Source: Rhodospirillales bacterium Ga0074136
Lineage (GTDB): Bacteria; Pseudomonadota; Alphaproteobacteria; Acetobacterales; Acetobacteraceae
Assembly (NCBI GenBank): GCA_001464375.1
Contig: LNEW01000068.1
Location: 1 to 40,205, forward strand
Reading direction: 5' to 3'
Length of the DNA stretch: 40,205 bases
Positions 1 through 7,384 of this stretch are shown in pieces. Within the stretch, counting starts at the first letter, position 1. Each line of letters starts with the position of its first letter. The position numbers were made by a program, and so were the translations under genes. Below the pieces are notes generated by a model. That model saw only the letters and a program-made list of their open reading frames with translations, ran no database searches and was not told the DNA's origin.

Positions 1-45
1 AAGCAGCAACACGCCTGCCGCCAGCGCCGCGCGATGGCAAACCAC
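1..45 (-). CDS. Possible 5' end of a divergent exported protein (partial)
   Basis: A GTG at 45-43 on the minus strand opens a frame that runs off the left edge. It encodes a short basic start followed by Ala/Leu/Val-rich residues (MVCHRAALAAGVLLL), which looks like the beginning of a signal peptide. There is no well-spaced ribosome binding site, and only 15 codons are visible, so this may be chance. If real, it is divergent from the small exported protein that starts at 249, and 46-248 would be their shared control region. Confidence 0.2.
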   Translation of the reverse strand, partial: MVCHRAALAAGVLLL

Positions 46-248
46 GTCCTGCACAGCACAACGCCGCACCGCAAGCCTTCCGCGCACAGGTCTCCTAGAG
101 ACATCTTCCCATCGGATCGAGCGATCAAGCGCGGTCGGCACCAAACGCCGATCGTTGGCAATCGGGGGACACTCTTGACGCAGCGCAAGGCAGAAACGTG
201 TGGCTTCGCGCATGAAGCTTGCGTCCGGCAATTGCTCGAGGTGATGCG

Positions 249-617
249 ATGCATCGGAGATCCCTTCTCTCTGTGACGGCCGCCCTGGTACCGGTTGCGG
301 CCGTCGCACAGCCGGCGCCGACGCCGCCCTGGCGCGGATCGGGTCCGCCGCGCTCGCAGGCCGAGCGCGACGAGCGCCATCGCTGGCTGGCTGACAACTG
401 GGACGCGCTGCCACCCGACCAGCGGCGCGCAGCCGAGGAGCGCTTCGGCCGCGGCATGGGTCCCCGCGGGCCCGGCCCGGGTGAGATGCGCCAGCGTTGG
501 CAGGGCATGACGCCCGGCCAGCGCGAGGAACTCATGTTCGGCCCGCGCATGGGCCGTGGGCCGCGCCGAGGACCGCCCGTGGCACCGCCGCCGCCGTCGC
601 CAGGCTCGGGCGGCTGA
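249..617 (+). CDS. Small exported DUF3106-like protein
   Basis: This 122-residue protein begins with a basic, hydrophobic signal peptide (MHRRSLLSV...VAAVAQ, cleavage likely near residue 21). The start at 249 is chosen because GAGGTG at 238-243 is well spaced from it; an in-frame start at 219 would precede the signal peptide. The mature part is short and rich in Arg, Pro and Gly. It carries the spaced Trp, Leu and QR/QRE pattern (WLADNWDALPPDQR, then WQGMTPGQREEL) seen in DUF3106-type periplasmic proteins. The C-terminus is a Pro/Gly-rich tail. Its function is unknown. It lies 106 bp upstream of the giant glycosyltransferase on the same strand and may be co-transcribed with it. Confidence 0.6.
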   Translation: MHRRSLLSVTAALVPVAAVAQPAPTPPWRGSGPPRSQAERDERHRWLADNWDALPPDQRRAAEERFGRGMGPRGPGPGEMRQRWQGMTPGQREELMFGPRMGRGPRRGPPVAPPPPSPGSGG

Positions 618-723
618 CGCGCCGCGCCGCGCGCACGGTGACTTCCATCATGCTCTCAGACTCGGCCGCGGACGATCAGCGCCCTCGAGGAAGTGCGCCA
701 GCGCGCTCCCCCATGGACACCCC

Positions 724-3700
724 ATGCCGCAAGCCGCGCGCGCGCAGGCCGCCATGATGCCCATCTTCCTCGCCGGCCGTCCGGCCCGCACCGTGCTGCG
801 CGTCCAGAACGCGACGCATGAGGCATGGAAGCCGGACGGGCCCGACCGCGTCATTGCCGCCGTGGAGTGGATGAATGCCTCTGGCGTGGCGTTCGAGGGC
901 GGCGGCCAGCGCCTGCCGCTCACCACCGAGACGCCGCCCGGCGGCGTGGTCGTGCTCGGCGCGCGGCTGCCACCCGCGCCGGCGGGGGCCATGGCGCTGC
1001 GTACGACTATCCTGCGCGAAGCCGGCCCCACGCGCCTCGCGGTCCAGGACGACGCGGTGCAGGTCCTGGCGTTCGACGACTATGCCCGGGGCTCGGTGAC
1101 GCTGCTCGAAGCGCCGCCCGGCATCCCAGCGGGCGCCGCCATCCTGCTCAGGTTGCGTGTCGCCAATGACGGCACCGCCGTGTGGAACGCGCGGCCGCCG
1201 CAGCGTGTCCATCTCGTTGCCGTCATGCCGGACGGCGCACGGGTGGTCGCTGCCCTGCCCGCCGACCTCGCCCCAGACGCGGCAGTAGAGATGCGGCTCG
1301 CGCTCACCGCCCCGGCCACGCCCGGGCGGCATGCCATCCGCATCGGCCTGGAACGCGAGATCGTGGGCGATTTCACCGAGGCCACATCGTTTGTGCCGGC
1401 GGTGCTGGATCTCGATGTGATCCCGCCCGGACAGACCGAGGTGCCGCAGGGCTTTCGCCCCGACTCGGTGCGGCTGCGTATCGCCACCACGCCCGGCGCC
1501 GAACCGGTCGCCGAGGCTGGCCGCGAGTTCGCCGTCCCGCTGGTGATCGCCAACAACGGGCCCTCGCTTATCGAGGCGGAACGCCTGGCCTGGCGCTGGT
1601 CGCGCCTCACGGAGAGCGTATCGCCGGGTCCCGCCGATCACCGGCCTGGCTTCCGCCAGGTCCTGGATGGCGGCGGGACCGCGCGCTTCGTGCTGCGTCT
1701 CGCCGCGCCGCCCCTCGCGGGCCGCTACCGCCTGGACTTCACGGTCGCTGCACGCGCCAACGGCGCCGACCTGGGCATGGTCGCGGCCGGTGCGCTCGAA
1801 TTCGCGATCCTGCCCGCGTCGGTCTTTCGCGGCAGTGCCGAGCCGCTGCAGCGGCCAACGCACATGCTGTGCGGCGAGCCGCAGCTGGTCGCCTGGCGAA
1901 TCAGCAACGGGGGTGACGCCGCCTGGACGGCTCACGGCGAAGGCGCCGTCGCGCTGCGTCAACGTTGGCGCCGGCTCGACGCCGCGGTGGCCGCACCACG
2001 CCGGCCCGCCTCGTCCCTTGGGGCCGACCTGCGGGCCGGCGCTGCGGCGCTGCTCGAGGTCGCGCTGATGCCGCCAGCGGAGCCGGGTCGCTACGCCATC
2101 GACCTGCAGCCCGAGCGCCTGGGCACCGCCGCACCCGAGCCTGCGCCAGATTTTGCGGCCGGCACGCTGGAGGTCGAACTCGTCGCGCCCACCGGGCTGG
2201 ATTGGCCGCAGGAGCGCGCGCTGCGCGCGGAGCTCGCCCGCGTCACCCAGGCGGCCCGACGCGAGGCCTACCGCGACTGGGCCGCAACGCAAGACACGAC
2301 CGACGCAACGTCCATCGCGGCGACGGTGGCGGGCGTCGTGCGCTGGCCGCGGCGGCCGGTGATCTCGGTGCTGATGCCGCTAGCGGAGGCTGTGCCGGAG
2401 GATGTCGCCGCAGCGATCGAATCGGTCCGAGTGCAGGCCTACCCGCACTGGGAGCTTTGCATCGCCCCGGACGGAGCCGAGGCCACCACGACAGCCGCGC
2501 TACTCCACGCAGCGGCCGCGGCAGACGCGCGCATCCGCGTTGCCCCTCCGGCGGGCACGCTGGATGCCGCGCTCGCCCAGGCAGGGGGCGCCTACTGCCT
2601 GCGCCTCGATCCGCGCGACCGGCTGGCGGCGCATGCGCTGCTCTTCATCGCAGGCGAGGCGGTGCGCGACGACGCCGCCGAGTGGATCGGAATGGACGCC
2701 GACGCGATCGATGCAGGCGGCGCGCGGCTGCACCCAGTCTTTGGTGGCCTACCGGATGCCGACCTGCTCTGTGCGCTGCCCGGCTCGCTGCCCGAAGCCG
2801 CCATCAGTACGGCGGTGCTGCGCACGGTGTTGGCGGCCGGCGGCGCGGCGGCCCTGGCACCATGGCTGGACTCCGCGCTGCGGCTGACCGAGGGCGCGGC
2901 GCATCGCGCGCGCCACATCCCGATCGTCTTGTACCACCGCCGGCAACGGCCACAGGACGACACGCTGCGCACGCTGGATGCCGCCCAGCCGGTCATCTCC
3001 GCGCACCTTGCGCGCACCGGCAGCGCTGCGGCCATCGAGCGCCGCCACGACCGGCCCGGCTTCCGCCTGCGTCATCCGCTGCCGCAGCCGGCGCCGCTCG
3101 CCAGCGTCATCATCCCGACGCGCGACCGCATCGACCTGTTGCGCCCGTGCATCGCGAGCATCCTCGATCGCACCGACTACCCGGCGGTTGAGATCATCGT
3201 GGTCGACAACGGTTCGACGGCACCGGAGGCCGTTGCCTATCTCGGCGCGATCGAGGCCGCGGGGACGGCGCGCGTACTGCACCTGCCGGGACCGTTCAAC
3301 TGGTCACGCGCGAACAACCTCGGCGCCGCGGTGGCGCGCGGGGAGGTTCTTGTCCTGCTCAACGACGATGTCGAGGCGATCAACGAATCCTGGCTGCGCG
3401 AACTCGTGAGCCAGGCGCTGCGGCCAGGTGTCGGCGCCGTCGGTGCGGCGTTGTTCTTCCCCGATGGGCGCGTCCAGCATGGCGGCATCGTCTTCCAACC
3501 CGGCACCGGCGCCGCGCTGCACGCGCATTACGGGCTGCGGCGGGAGGAGCTCGGTACGCAAGACTGGGCGGTGCAGGGCATGACGGCGGTTACTGGCGCC
3601 TGCCTGGCGACGCGCCGCGATGTCTTCCTCGCCGCCGGCGGCATCGACGAACAGTGGCTGCCGGTCGTCTTCAATGATGCCGACTATTGCCTGCGGGTCA

Positions 3701-4779
3701 CCGAGCGGCTCGGCTTGCGCTGCATCTGGACGCCGCATGCCGAGTTGTTCCATCGGCAGAGCGCCACGCTCGGCCCCGCGCGCAGCGAGGCGGCGCGCGA
3801 GCGCACGCGGCGCGAACGCGCGGTCTTCCGCGCTCGCTGGCGCGAGACGATCGTCGAGGACCCGTTCCACCGCCCGGCCCTGACGCCGCTGCAGGACCGC
3901 GCCGGCTGGCTGCGCCCGGGCGCCGCGTCGCACTTGGCGCGCTACCGACTGCCGCGCCCGCCCGCGCTTGCGTGGATGCACATCCCCGGTACCGTAGGTG
4001 CCGCGCTGCGCGCCAGACTGCTGGCGGCGTTTCCGGCGCCGCTGCTAGGCGACATCGCGGCACGCACAGTGCTGCGCTGCCTGGACGGCGATGCCGCGGC
4101 GATCGCGCAGGCTGCCCGGCGCCTGCGCGATGCGGAGATCGGCTTCGGCAACTTTCCCCGCGGCTTCGGAGCGCTGGTCGGCTGGCGTTGCGTGCACGCG
4201 ACCGTGCTGCGCGACCCGTTCGAGCGCGTCGTCGCGCACCACCGGCGGCTGCTGCACGAGGCGGAGGATCGCCTCGGCGCGGCTCGCCTGGCCGCGGCGC
4301 CGCTTGGCCTGCTGGTCCGCAAGGGCGTGATCCCGGGCAACCTGATGACGCGCATGATCCTGGGCGAACGGACCGACGCGGCGCGGTGGGAGGAGATCGA
4401 CGGCAAGGGCGCCGCGCTCGCCGGCTACGGGCTGCCCGCGGCGATCTGGACGGGGGGCGCGGAGGCAGTGCTCGACGGACCGGATGTCGCGCCGCAGGAG
4501 GACCTGGCACTGGCGCAGCACGCGATCGGCGTGATCGGGTCCGACTTCGCCTTCGTCGGCCAGCAGGACCGTCTGGCCGAGCAATGGCCGTGCCTGATGG
4601 CGATGCTGCGCGCCGCACCGGGCGGCCCGGCCCCGGCGGCGCTGCGGGAATCCACCATGGATGCCGCGGACCGCGCCGAGGTCGAGCGCCATAACCGGCT
4701 CGACATCGCGCTGGTCGAACACCTGGCGGCACGGCCCGGCGGCTGCGTCCTGAACCCGGCGCTGCTCGAAGGCTTCTGA
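724..4779 (+). CDS. Giant fused glycosyltransferase: four Ig-like modules, two GT2 domains, sulfotransferase-like C-terminus
   Basis: This 1351-residue multidomain protein has no signal peptide and is probably cytoplasmic. Residues ~15-540 are four modules of about 100 residues with an N-x-x-x-x-x-W pattern (NATHEAW, NDGTAVW, a weaker third copy, NGGDAAW), resembling NBR1-type Ig-like domains. Residues ~543-760 form a degenerate GT2 domain whose usual LDHDDE-like motif reads LDPRDRL. Residues ~790-1060 form an intact-looking GT2 domain (ASVIIPTRDR, VVDNGS, LLNDDVEA near 878, QHGGIVF, NDADYCLR), as in rhamnosyl/O-antigen transferases. Residues ~1080-1351 resemble a sulfotransferase: a weak 5'-PSB-like motif (MHIPGTVG in place of HIPKTGG) and a good 3'-PB-like motif (TVLRDPFERVVAHHR, near 1160). 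The start at 724 is a best guess, because earlier in-frame codons overlap the upstream gene. It probably builds or decorates a surface glycan; donor and acceptor are unknown. Confidence 0.8.
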   Translation: MPQAARAQAAMMPIFLAGRPARTVLRVQNATHEAWKPDGPDRVIAAVEWMNASGVAFEGGGQRLPLTTETPPGGVVVLGARLPPAPAGAMALRTTILREAGPTRLAVQDDAVQVLAFDDYARGSVTLLEAPPGIPAGAAILLRLRVANDGTAVWNARPPQRVHLVAVMPDGARVVAALPADLAPDAAVEMRLALTAPATPGRHAIRIGLEREIVGDFTEATSFVPAVLDLDVIPPGQTEVPQGFRPDSVRLRIATTPGAEPVAEAGREFAVPLVIANNGPSLIEAERLAWRWSRLTESVSPGPADHRPGFRQVLDGGGTARFVLRLAAPPLAGRYRLDFTVAARANGADLGMVAAGALEFAILPASVFRGSAEPLQRPTHMLCGEPQLVAWRISNGGDAAWTAHGEGAVALRQRWRRLDAAVAAPRRPASSLGADLRAGAAALLEVALMPPAEPGRYAIDLQPERLGTAAPEPAPDFAAGTLEVELVAPTGLDWPQERALRAELARVTQAARREAYRDWAATQDTTDATSIAATVAGVVRWPRRPVISVLMPLAEAVPEDVAAAIESVRVQAYPHWELCIAPDGAEATTTAALLHAAAAADARIRVAPPAGTLDAALAQAGGAYCLRLDPRDRLAAHALLFIAGEAVRDDAAEWIGMDADAIDAGGARLHPVFGGLPDADLLCALPGSLPEAAISTAVLRTVLAAGGAAALAPWLDSALRLTEGAAHRARHIPIVLYHRRQRPQDDTLRTLDAAQPVISAHLARTGSAAAIERRHDRPGFRLRHPLPQPAPLASVIIPTRDRIDLLRPCIASILDRTDYPAVEIIVVDNGSTAPEAVAYLGAIEAAGTARVLHLPGPFNWSRANNLGAAVARGEVLVLLNDDVEAINESWLRELVSQALRPGVGAVGAALFFPDGRVQHGGIVFQPGTGAALHAHYGLRREELGTQDWAVQGMTAVTGACLATRRDVFLAAGGIDEQWLPVVFNDADYCLRVTERLGLRCIWTPHAELFHRQSATLGPARSEAARERTRRERAVFRARWRETIVEDPFHRPALTPLQDRAGWLRPGAASHLARYRLPRPPALAWMHIPGTVGAALRARLLAAFPAPLLGDIAARTVLRCLDGDAAAIAQAARRLRDAEIGFGNFPRGFGALVGWRCVHATVLRDPFERVVAHHRRLLHEAEDRLGAARLAAAPLGLLVRKGVIPGNLMTRMILGERTDAARWEEIDGKGAALAGYGLPAAIWTGGAEAVLDGPDVAPQEDLALAQHAIGVIGSDFAFVGQQDRLAEQWPCLMAMLRAAPGGPAPAALRESTMDAADRAEVERHNRLDIALVEHLAARPGGCVLNPALLEGF

Positions 4780-4787
4780 CGCTGGCC

Positions 4788-4810
4788 GCGCGAAGGGTTC
4801 GCCTTCGCGC
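4788..4810 (+). terminator. Hairpin after the giant glycosyltransferase
   Basis: A perfect 9-bp inverted repeat (GCGCGAAGG / CCTTCGCGC) with a 5-nt loop begins 8 nt after the stop codon. There is no T-tract, which is common in very GC-rich genomes. Its role as a terminator is inferred from position and symmetry. Confidence 0.5.
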
Positions 4811-5102
4811 TTCGCAGACGCGTCGCGCCTGCGGGCGCGCATGTCGCGCCGCGCCGGGGGTACGTACTTGGCGTCGCGCGGAGGACACGCACTTGGCTCA
4901 ATGCCAAGGGGCACGCCTTTGGCGCGGCGCGGGCCGCAGTCGCGGCCCCTGGCTTGGCGCGATGTGCGACCATGCCCGTCCGGGCGCTCGGCCCCGCGCG
5001 CCGCCGGGCGGAACGTCGTGCGGCAAGCGAATATCCCGGTGCCTGAAACGCAGACGGCGCAGGCCGAAGCCCGCGCCGGCCATCGTTCCGGAGGATTTGC
5101 CC
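4811..5102. other. Convergent intergenic region with short CTTGGC repeats
   Basis: No convincing gene was found between the two convergent 3' ends. The stretch 4850-4960 contains several imperfect copies of a short word (ACTTGGC, CTTTGGC, GGCTTGGC). One copy is arranged as an inverted repeat, CTTGGC-TCAAT-GCCAAG at 4892-4908. Open frames through this stretch are low-complexity and lack ribosome binding sites. Confidence 0.4.
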
Positions 5103-5132
5103 GGCGCGGCGGCGGGAGGAAGCCGCCGCGCC
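5103..5132 (-). terminator. Hairpin terminator of the exported-protein operon
   Basis: A perfect 10-bp inverted repeat (GGCGCGGCGG / CCGCCGCGCC) with a 10-nt loop lies 11 nt downstream of the minus-strand stop codon at 5144. It marks the likely end of the three-gene operon starting at 7176. Confidence 0.55.
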
Positions 5133-5143
5133 GTTCAGGAGGC

Positions 5144-6004
5144 TCAGCCGTGGCCGGCGACGATCGCCTGCTGCACCAGCAGCGCGGCCGCGGCGATGGC
5201 CGGCACGTCCGAGGCGAGGATGTTCAGCCCGAGGATCGTGCTGAGCGCGATCACCGTGTCGTTCGAGACCGGAACGGTCTTGTCCGACGCGCTGGCGATG
5301 GCGATCGCCGCCAGGTCGTTGTTCGAGGCCGGAACCACGCCCGGGAGCATGTTCGTCGGGTTCAGGTAGATCGTGCGCAGCAGCCCGAGGTTCTCGAGCG
5401 GCGAGTCGATGCGCGTGATCTGATCGTAATACAGCCCGAGCAGCGCGGCGAACTGCGCCGCCGGCAGGCTGTAGAGCTGCGCCACCGTGTAGGTCACGCC
5501 GCCCAGCGTCATGCTGGTGACGCCGATCGTCGCCCAGTTGGTCACCAGTTCCGCATAGCGGGACTCGAGCACGCGGACCGGCGCGCGGGCGACATTCAGG
5601 CGGCCGAGTTCGACCACGGGAAGGGCGCCGTCGCCGGCCCAGACCGGGCGGCCGCCGCGGTCACCCGCCGCCGGCTGGCCGCGATGCGGGGTGCCGTCGC
5701 TGTCCGAGGACGGGCCACGCTGCCCGCTGTCGCCACCGCGGCCGGTCGGCGCGCCGGTGGTGGTCGGGCGACCCTGGCCGCGGCCCTCGGGGACGCTGCC
5801 GACGCTGCCGCCAGCGCTGCCGCCCTGCCCGCGGCCTTCCGGCCGGCCGCCGCCGCCACCCTGGCCCTGGCCCTGCGCCCAGGCCGCCGTGCCGCCCAGG
5901 CCGCCGATCTCGGGCAGCATGGGCATCGCGGTCAGCAGGCCGAAGGCCAACGCCGCGCCGGCAACGCCGGCCTTCAGGACCTTCTTGTTCGAATTCGTCA
6001 TCAT
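5144..6004 (-). CDS. Exported Gly-rich protein of unknown family
   Basis: This 286-residue protein is third in a minus-strand operon. The start at 6004 is chosen because AAAGGAAG lies just upstream with good spacing; an adjacent ATG at 6001 is equally possible. An N-terminal signal peptide (KKVLKAGVAGAALAFGLLTA..., ending near AAWAQ) predicts export. It is followed by a disordered Gly/Arg/Gln-rich linker of about 80 residues. The C-terminal ~160 residues are well mixed and look folded, with YAELVTNWATIGVTSMTLGG and a later Ala/Ile-rich helical tail. No known family or catalytic motif was recognised. With the lipoprotein and the silk-like protein upstream it may form a cell-surface assembly; that is inference from context only. 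Confidence 0.65.
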   Translation of the reverse strand: MMTNSNKKVLKAGVAGAALAFGLLTAMPMLPEIGGLGGTAAWAQGQGQGGGGGRPEGRGQGGSAGGSVGSVPEGRGQGRPTTTGAPTGRGGDSGQRGPSSDSDGTPHRGQPAAGDRGGRPVWAGDGALPVVELGRLNVARAPVRVLESRYAELVTNWATIGVTSMTLGGVTYTVAQLYSLPAAQFAALLGLYYDQITRIDSPLENLGLLRTIYLNPTNMLPGVVPASNNDLAAIAIASASDKTVPVSNDTVIALSTILGLNILASDVPAIAAAALLVQQAIVAGHG

Positions 6005-6085
6005 GCGCTTCCTTTGCGTTGCAAGACTCAACTGGCACCCTCTGAGGCCGCCGGACGCGAATGCCGGCCGGCGACCCAGTTCCGA

Positions 6086-6685
6086 TCAGCGTCGCAGGAC
6101 GCTGCTATCCACCGCCCAACTGGGCCGGCCCCGGCCGACGAAGTCCTCGCCACCGCCGGAGCCACCAACCGTCCCGGGCAACAGGCCGCCCGATGGGCTG
6201 CCATCGGTCACGGTCGGCGCAATCGTTACGATGGCGGCGCCGGGGGCGCCGGTTTCATGGCCGCCGCCTTCATGGCCGCTGCCATGATCGGACTCCTCGC
6301 GGTCCTCGCCGCGGCCACGACCGCCGCCATAGCGGCGGCCGCCACGCTCCGAACCGCCATGCGTTCCGCCTTGGCCGCCACCGCCGCGACCGGCCCAGCC
6401 GGGGGCATTGCCGCGGCCACCGCCCCGGCCACCGCCGCCCGCACCACCGCCACCGGAATGGCCGCCGCCGCTGCTGCCGCCACCACCGCTGGTATGACCA
6501 CCGCCGCTGCTGCCACCGCCACCACCGCTGGTATGACCACCGCCGCTGCTGCCACCGCCGCCGCTGGTATGGCCGCCGCCGCTCTCGGCGGCTGTCGCGG
6601 CCAAGCCGGTCAGGCTGCCCGCGATCGCGATGCCGAGCCCGAACAGCGCCCGCCGCGTGGATGAATCCATGCGCATCGTCTCCAT
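6086..6685 (-). CDS. Exported silk-like Gly/Ser/His repeat protein
   Basis: This 199-residue protein starts at 6685, where GGGAGA lies 7 nt upstream; an in-frame GTG at 6706 is less likely. A hydrophobic N-terminus (ALFGLGIAIAGSLTGLAATAAE) is a probable signal peptide, preceded by RR. The mature protein opens with about four tandem 12-13-residue units of the form GGGHTSGGGGSS, followed by a Gly/Arg-rich low-complexity stretch with acidic and His residues (EDREESDHGSGHEGGGHE). The C-terminal 50 residues are more ordinary. It has no enzymatic motif and looks like a structural or metal-binding surface protein. It sits 17 bp after the lipoprotein gene and 81 bp before the third gene, all on one strand. 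Confidence 0.6.
   Translation of the reverse strand: METMRMDSSTRRALFGLGIAIAGSLTGLAATAAESGGGHTSGGGGSSGGGHTSGGGGGSSGGGHTSGGGGSSGGGHSGGGGAGGGGRGGGRGNAPGWAGRGGGGQGGTHGGSERGGRRYGGGRGRGEDREESDHGSGHEGGGHETGAPGAAIVTIAPTVTDGSPSGGLLPGTVGGSGGGEDFVGRGRPSWAVDSSVLRR
6450..6590 (-). repeat. Tandem 36-39-bp coding repeat
   Basis: Copies of CTGGTATG begin at 6489, 6528 and 6564, so the unit is 39 and then 36 bp long. Each copy encodes a GGGHTSGGGGSS-type unit on the minus strand. A fourth diverged unit lies at the low-coordinate end. Unit number is likely to vary between strains by slippage. Confidence 0.75.
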
Positions 6686-6702
6686 GACCTTTTCTCCCGT
6701 GT

Positions 6703-7176
6703 TCACGACCGCTGTTCCGCCACCAGGATCAGCCGGGCTTCTTCAGCCGCACTGGCAATCGTGCGGACGCGCTCCGCCGTTGTCGTCACGCAAAGCAGCG
6801 CGTTGGTCTGCCCCACCAGCCCGGGCGTGACCGGCACGCCGCTCGCGGTCGCGAGGTACATCGCGGCCGAAGCCACGTCCGGGCGGCGCTTCTCCATTTC
6901 TTCCTGGTAGCCGCCGAGCAGCGACAGCCCGCTGATCGCGCGGGTGTTGCCAAGGCCCGGCGCCAGCAAGGACTGGGCAGCCGCGAGCCTGGCGCGATTG
7001 GCCCCGGCCAACCGGTTGATCAGCCCAAGCCGCTCGCCCTCGATCCCGTCGCACCAAGTCGTGGGTGTCAGCCGTGCCGCCGCGGCATCCGGAGCGGGGT
7101 CCGTGCCGCAGGCGCCGAGCAGCGGCAGGAGGAAGACCATCCCGCGTAGCGCCGTGACTGTCCCCGAACCTGCCAC
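6703..7176 (-). CDS. Small lipoprotein heading the exported-protein operon
   Basis: This 157-residue protein starts with GTG at 7176, supported by CTGGAGA upstream at ~8 nt spacing; an internal ATG at 7140 has no ribosome binding site. The N-terminus carries a short hydrophobic stretch ending in a lipobox, L20-G21-A22-C23, so lipidation at Cys23 and membrane anchoring are expected. The mature domain is mostly alpha-helical by composition, with two further Cys residues (C42 in TTWCDG and one in ALLCVTT) that could form a disulfide. The family was not recognised. It is first in an operon with two exported Gly-rich proteins, and its upstream region carries a FixK/Fnr-like site spaced correctly to a -10 hexamer. 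Confidence 0.65.
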   Translation of the reverse strand: MAGSGTVTALRGMVFLLPLLGACGTDPAPDAAAARLTPTTWCDGIEGERLGLINRLAGANRARLAAAQSLLAPGLGNTRAISGLSLLGGYQEEMEKRRPDVASAAMYLATASGVPVTPGLVGQTNALLCVTTTAERVRTIASAAEEARLILVAEQRS

Positions 7177-7232
7177 CTGATCGTCTCCAGCCCGCCCGGC
7201 ACCCCGAGGGCGCCTATTTGCGTCGCTGGTGA

Positions 7233-7238
7233 TATATA
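7233..7238 (-). promoter_or_regulatory. Candidate -10 hexamer of the exported-protein operon
   Basis: On the minus strand this reads TATATA, within CCTATATATCACC. It is one of the few AT-rich spots in the intergenic region. Its centre is 31 bp downstream of the centre of the FixK/Fnr-like box at 7260-7273, which matches the geometry of class II Fnr-activated promoters (box at -41.5). Confidence 0.45.
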
Positions 7239-7259
7239 GGCCCGCGGGATCGGGACCGA

Positions 7260-7273
7260 TTGATCTGGCACAA
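7260..7273. promoter_or_regulatory. FixK/Fnr-like box, proximal
   Basis: TTGATCTGGCACAA fits the TTG-N8-CAA pattern of FixK/Dnr/Fnr-type regulators. It lies 84 bp upstream of the lipoprotein start and 31 bp (centre to centre) upstream of the candidate -10. A near-identical word occurs at 37359-37372. Confidence 0.5.
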
Positions 7274-7325
7274 GAAGACCCCGCGTCCTCCGCGCATCGG
7301 GTCTGCGAATCCAGAGTATCGGAAA

Positions 7326-7339
7326 ATGATCTGGATCAA
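7326..7339. promoter_or_regulatory. Fnr-type palindrome, distal
   Basis: ATGATCTGGATCAA matches the Fnr consensus TTGAT-N4-ATCAA at 9 of 10 half-site positions. It lies about 107 bp upstream of the predicted transcription start of the exported-protein operon and just beyond the 3' end of the Crp/Fnr regulator gene. It could be a second binding site for the same promoter. Confidence 0.5.
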
Positions 7340-7384
7340 TGCGCCGTGCGGGCCGCACGCCCACCCAAGATGACGCGCACGGCG

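Noticed and set aside
6450..6590. Possible CRISPR-like array (regular repeats)
   Set aside because: Repeats are contiguous without unique spacers, in frame and encode Gly/Ser/His units.
4841..6664. A 607-codon plus-strand frame opposite the two exported Gly-rich genes
   Set aside because: It spans two minus-strand genes with good ribosome binding sites and signal peptides; its Ala/Thr-rich C-terminus is the shadow of Gly/Ser codons.
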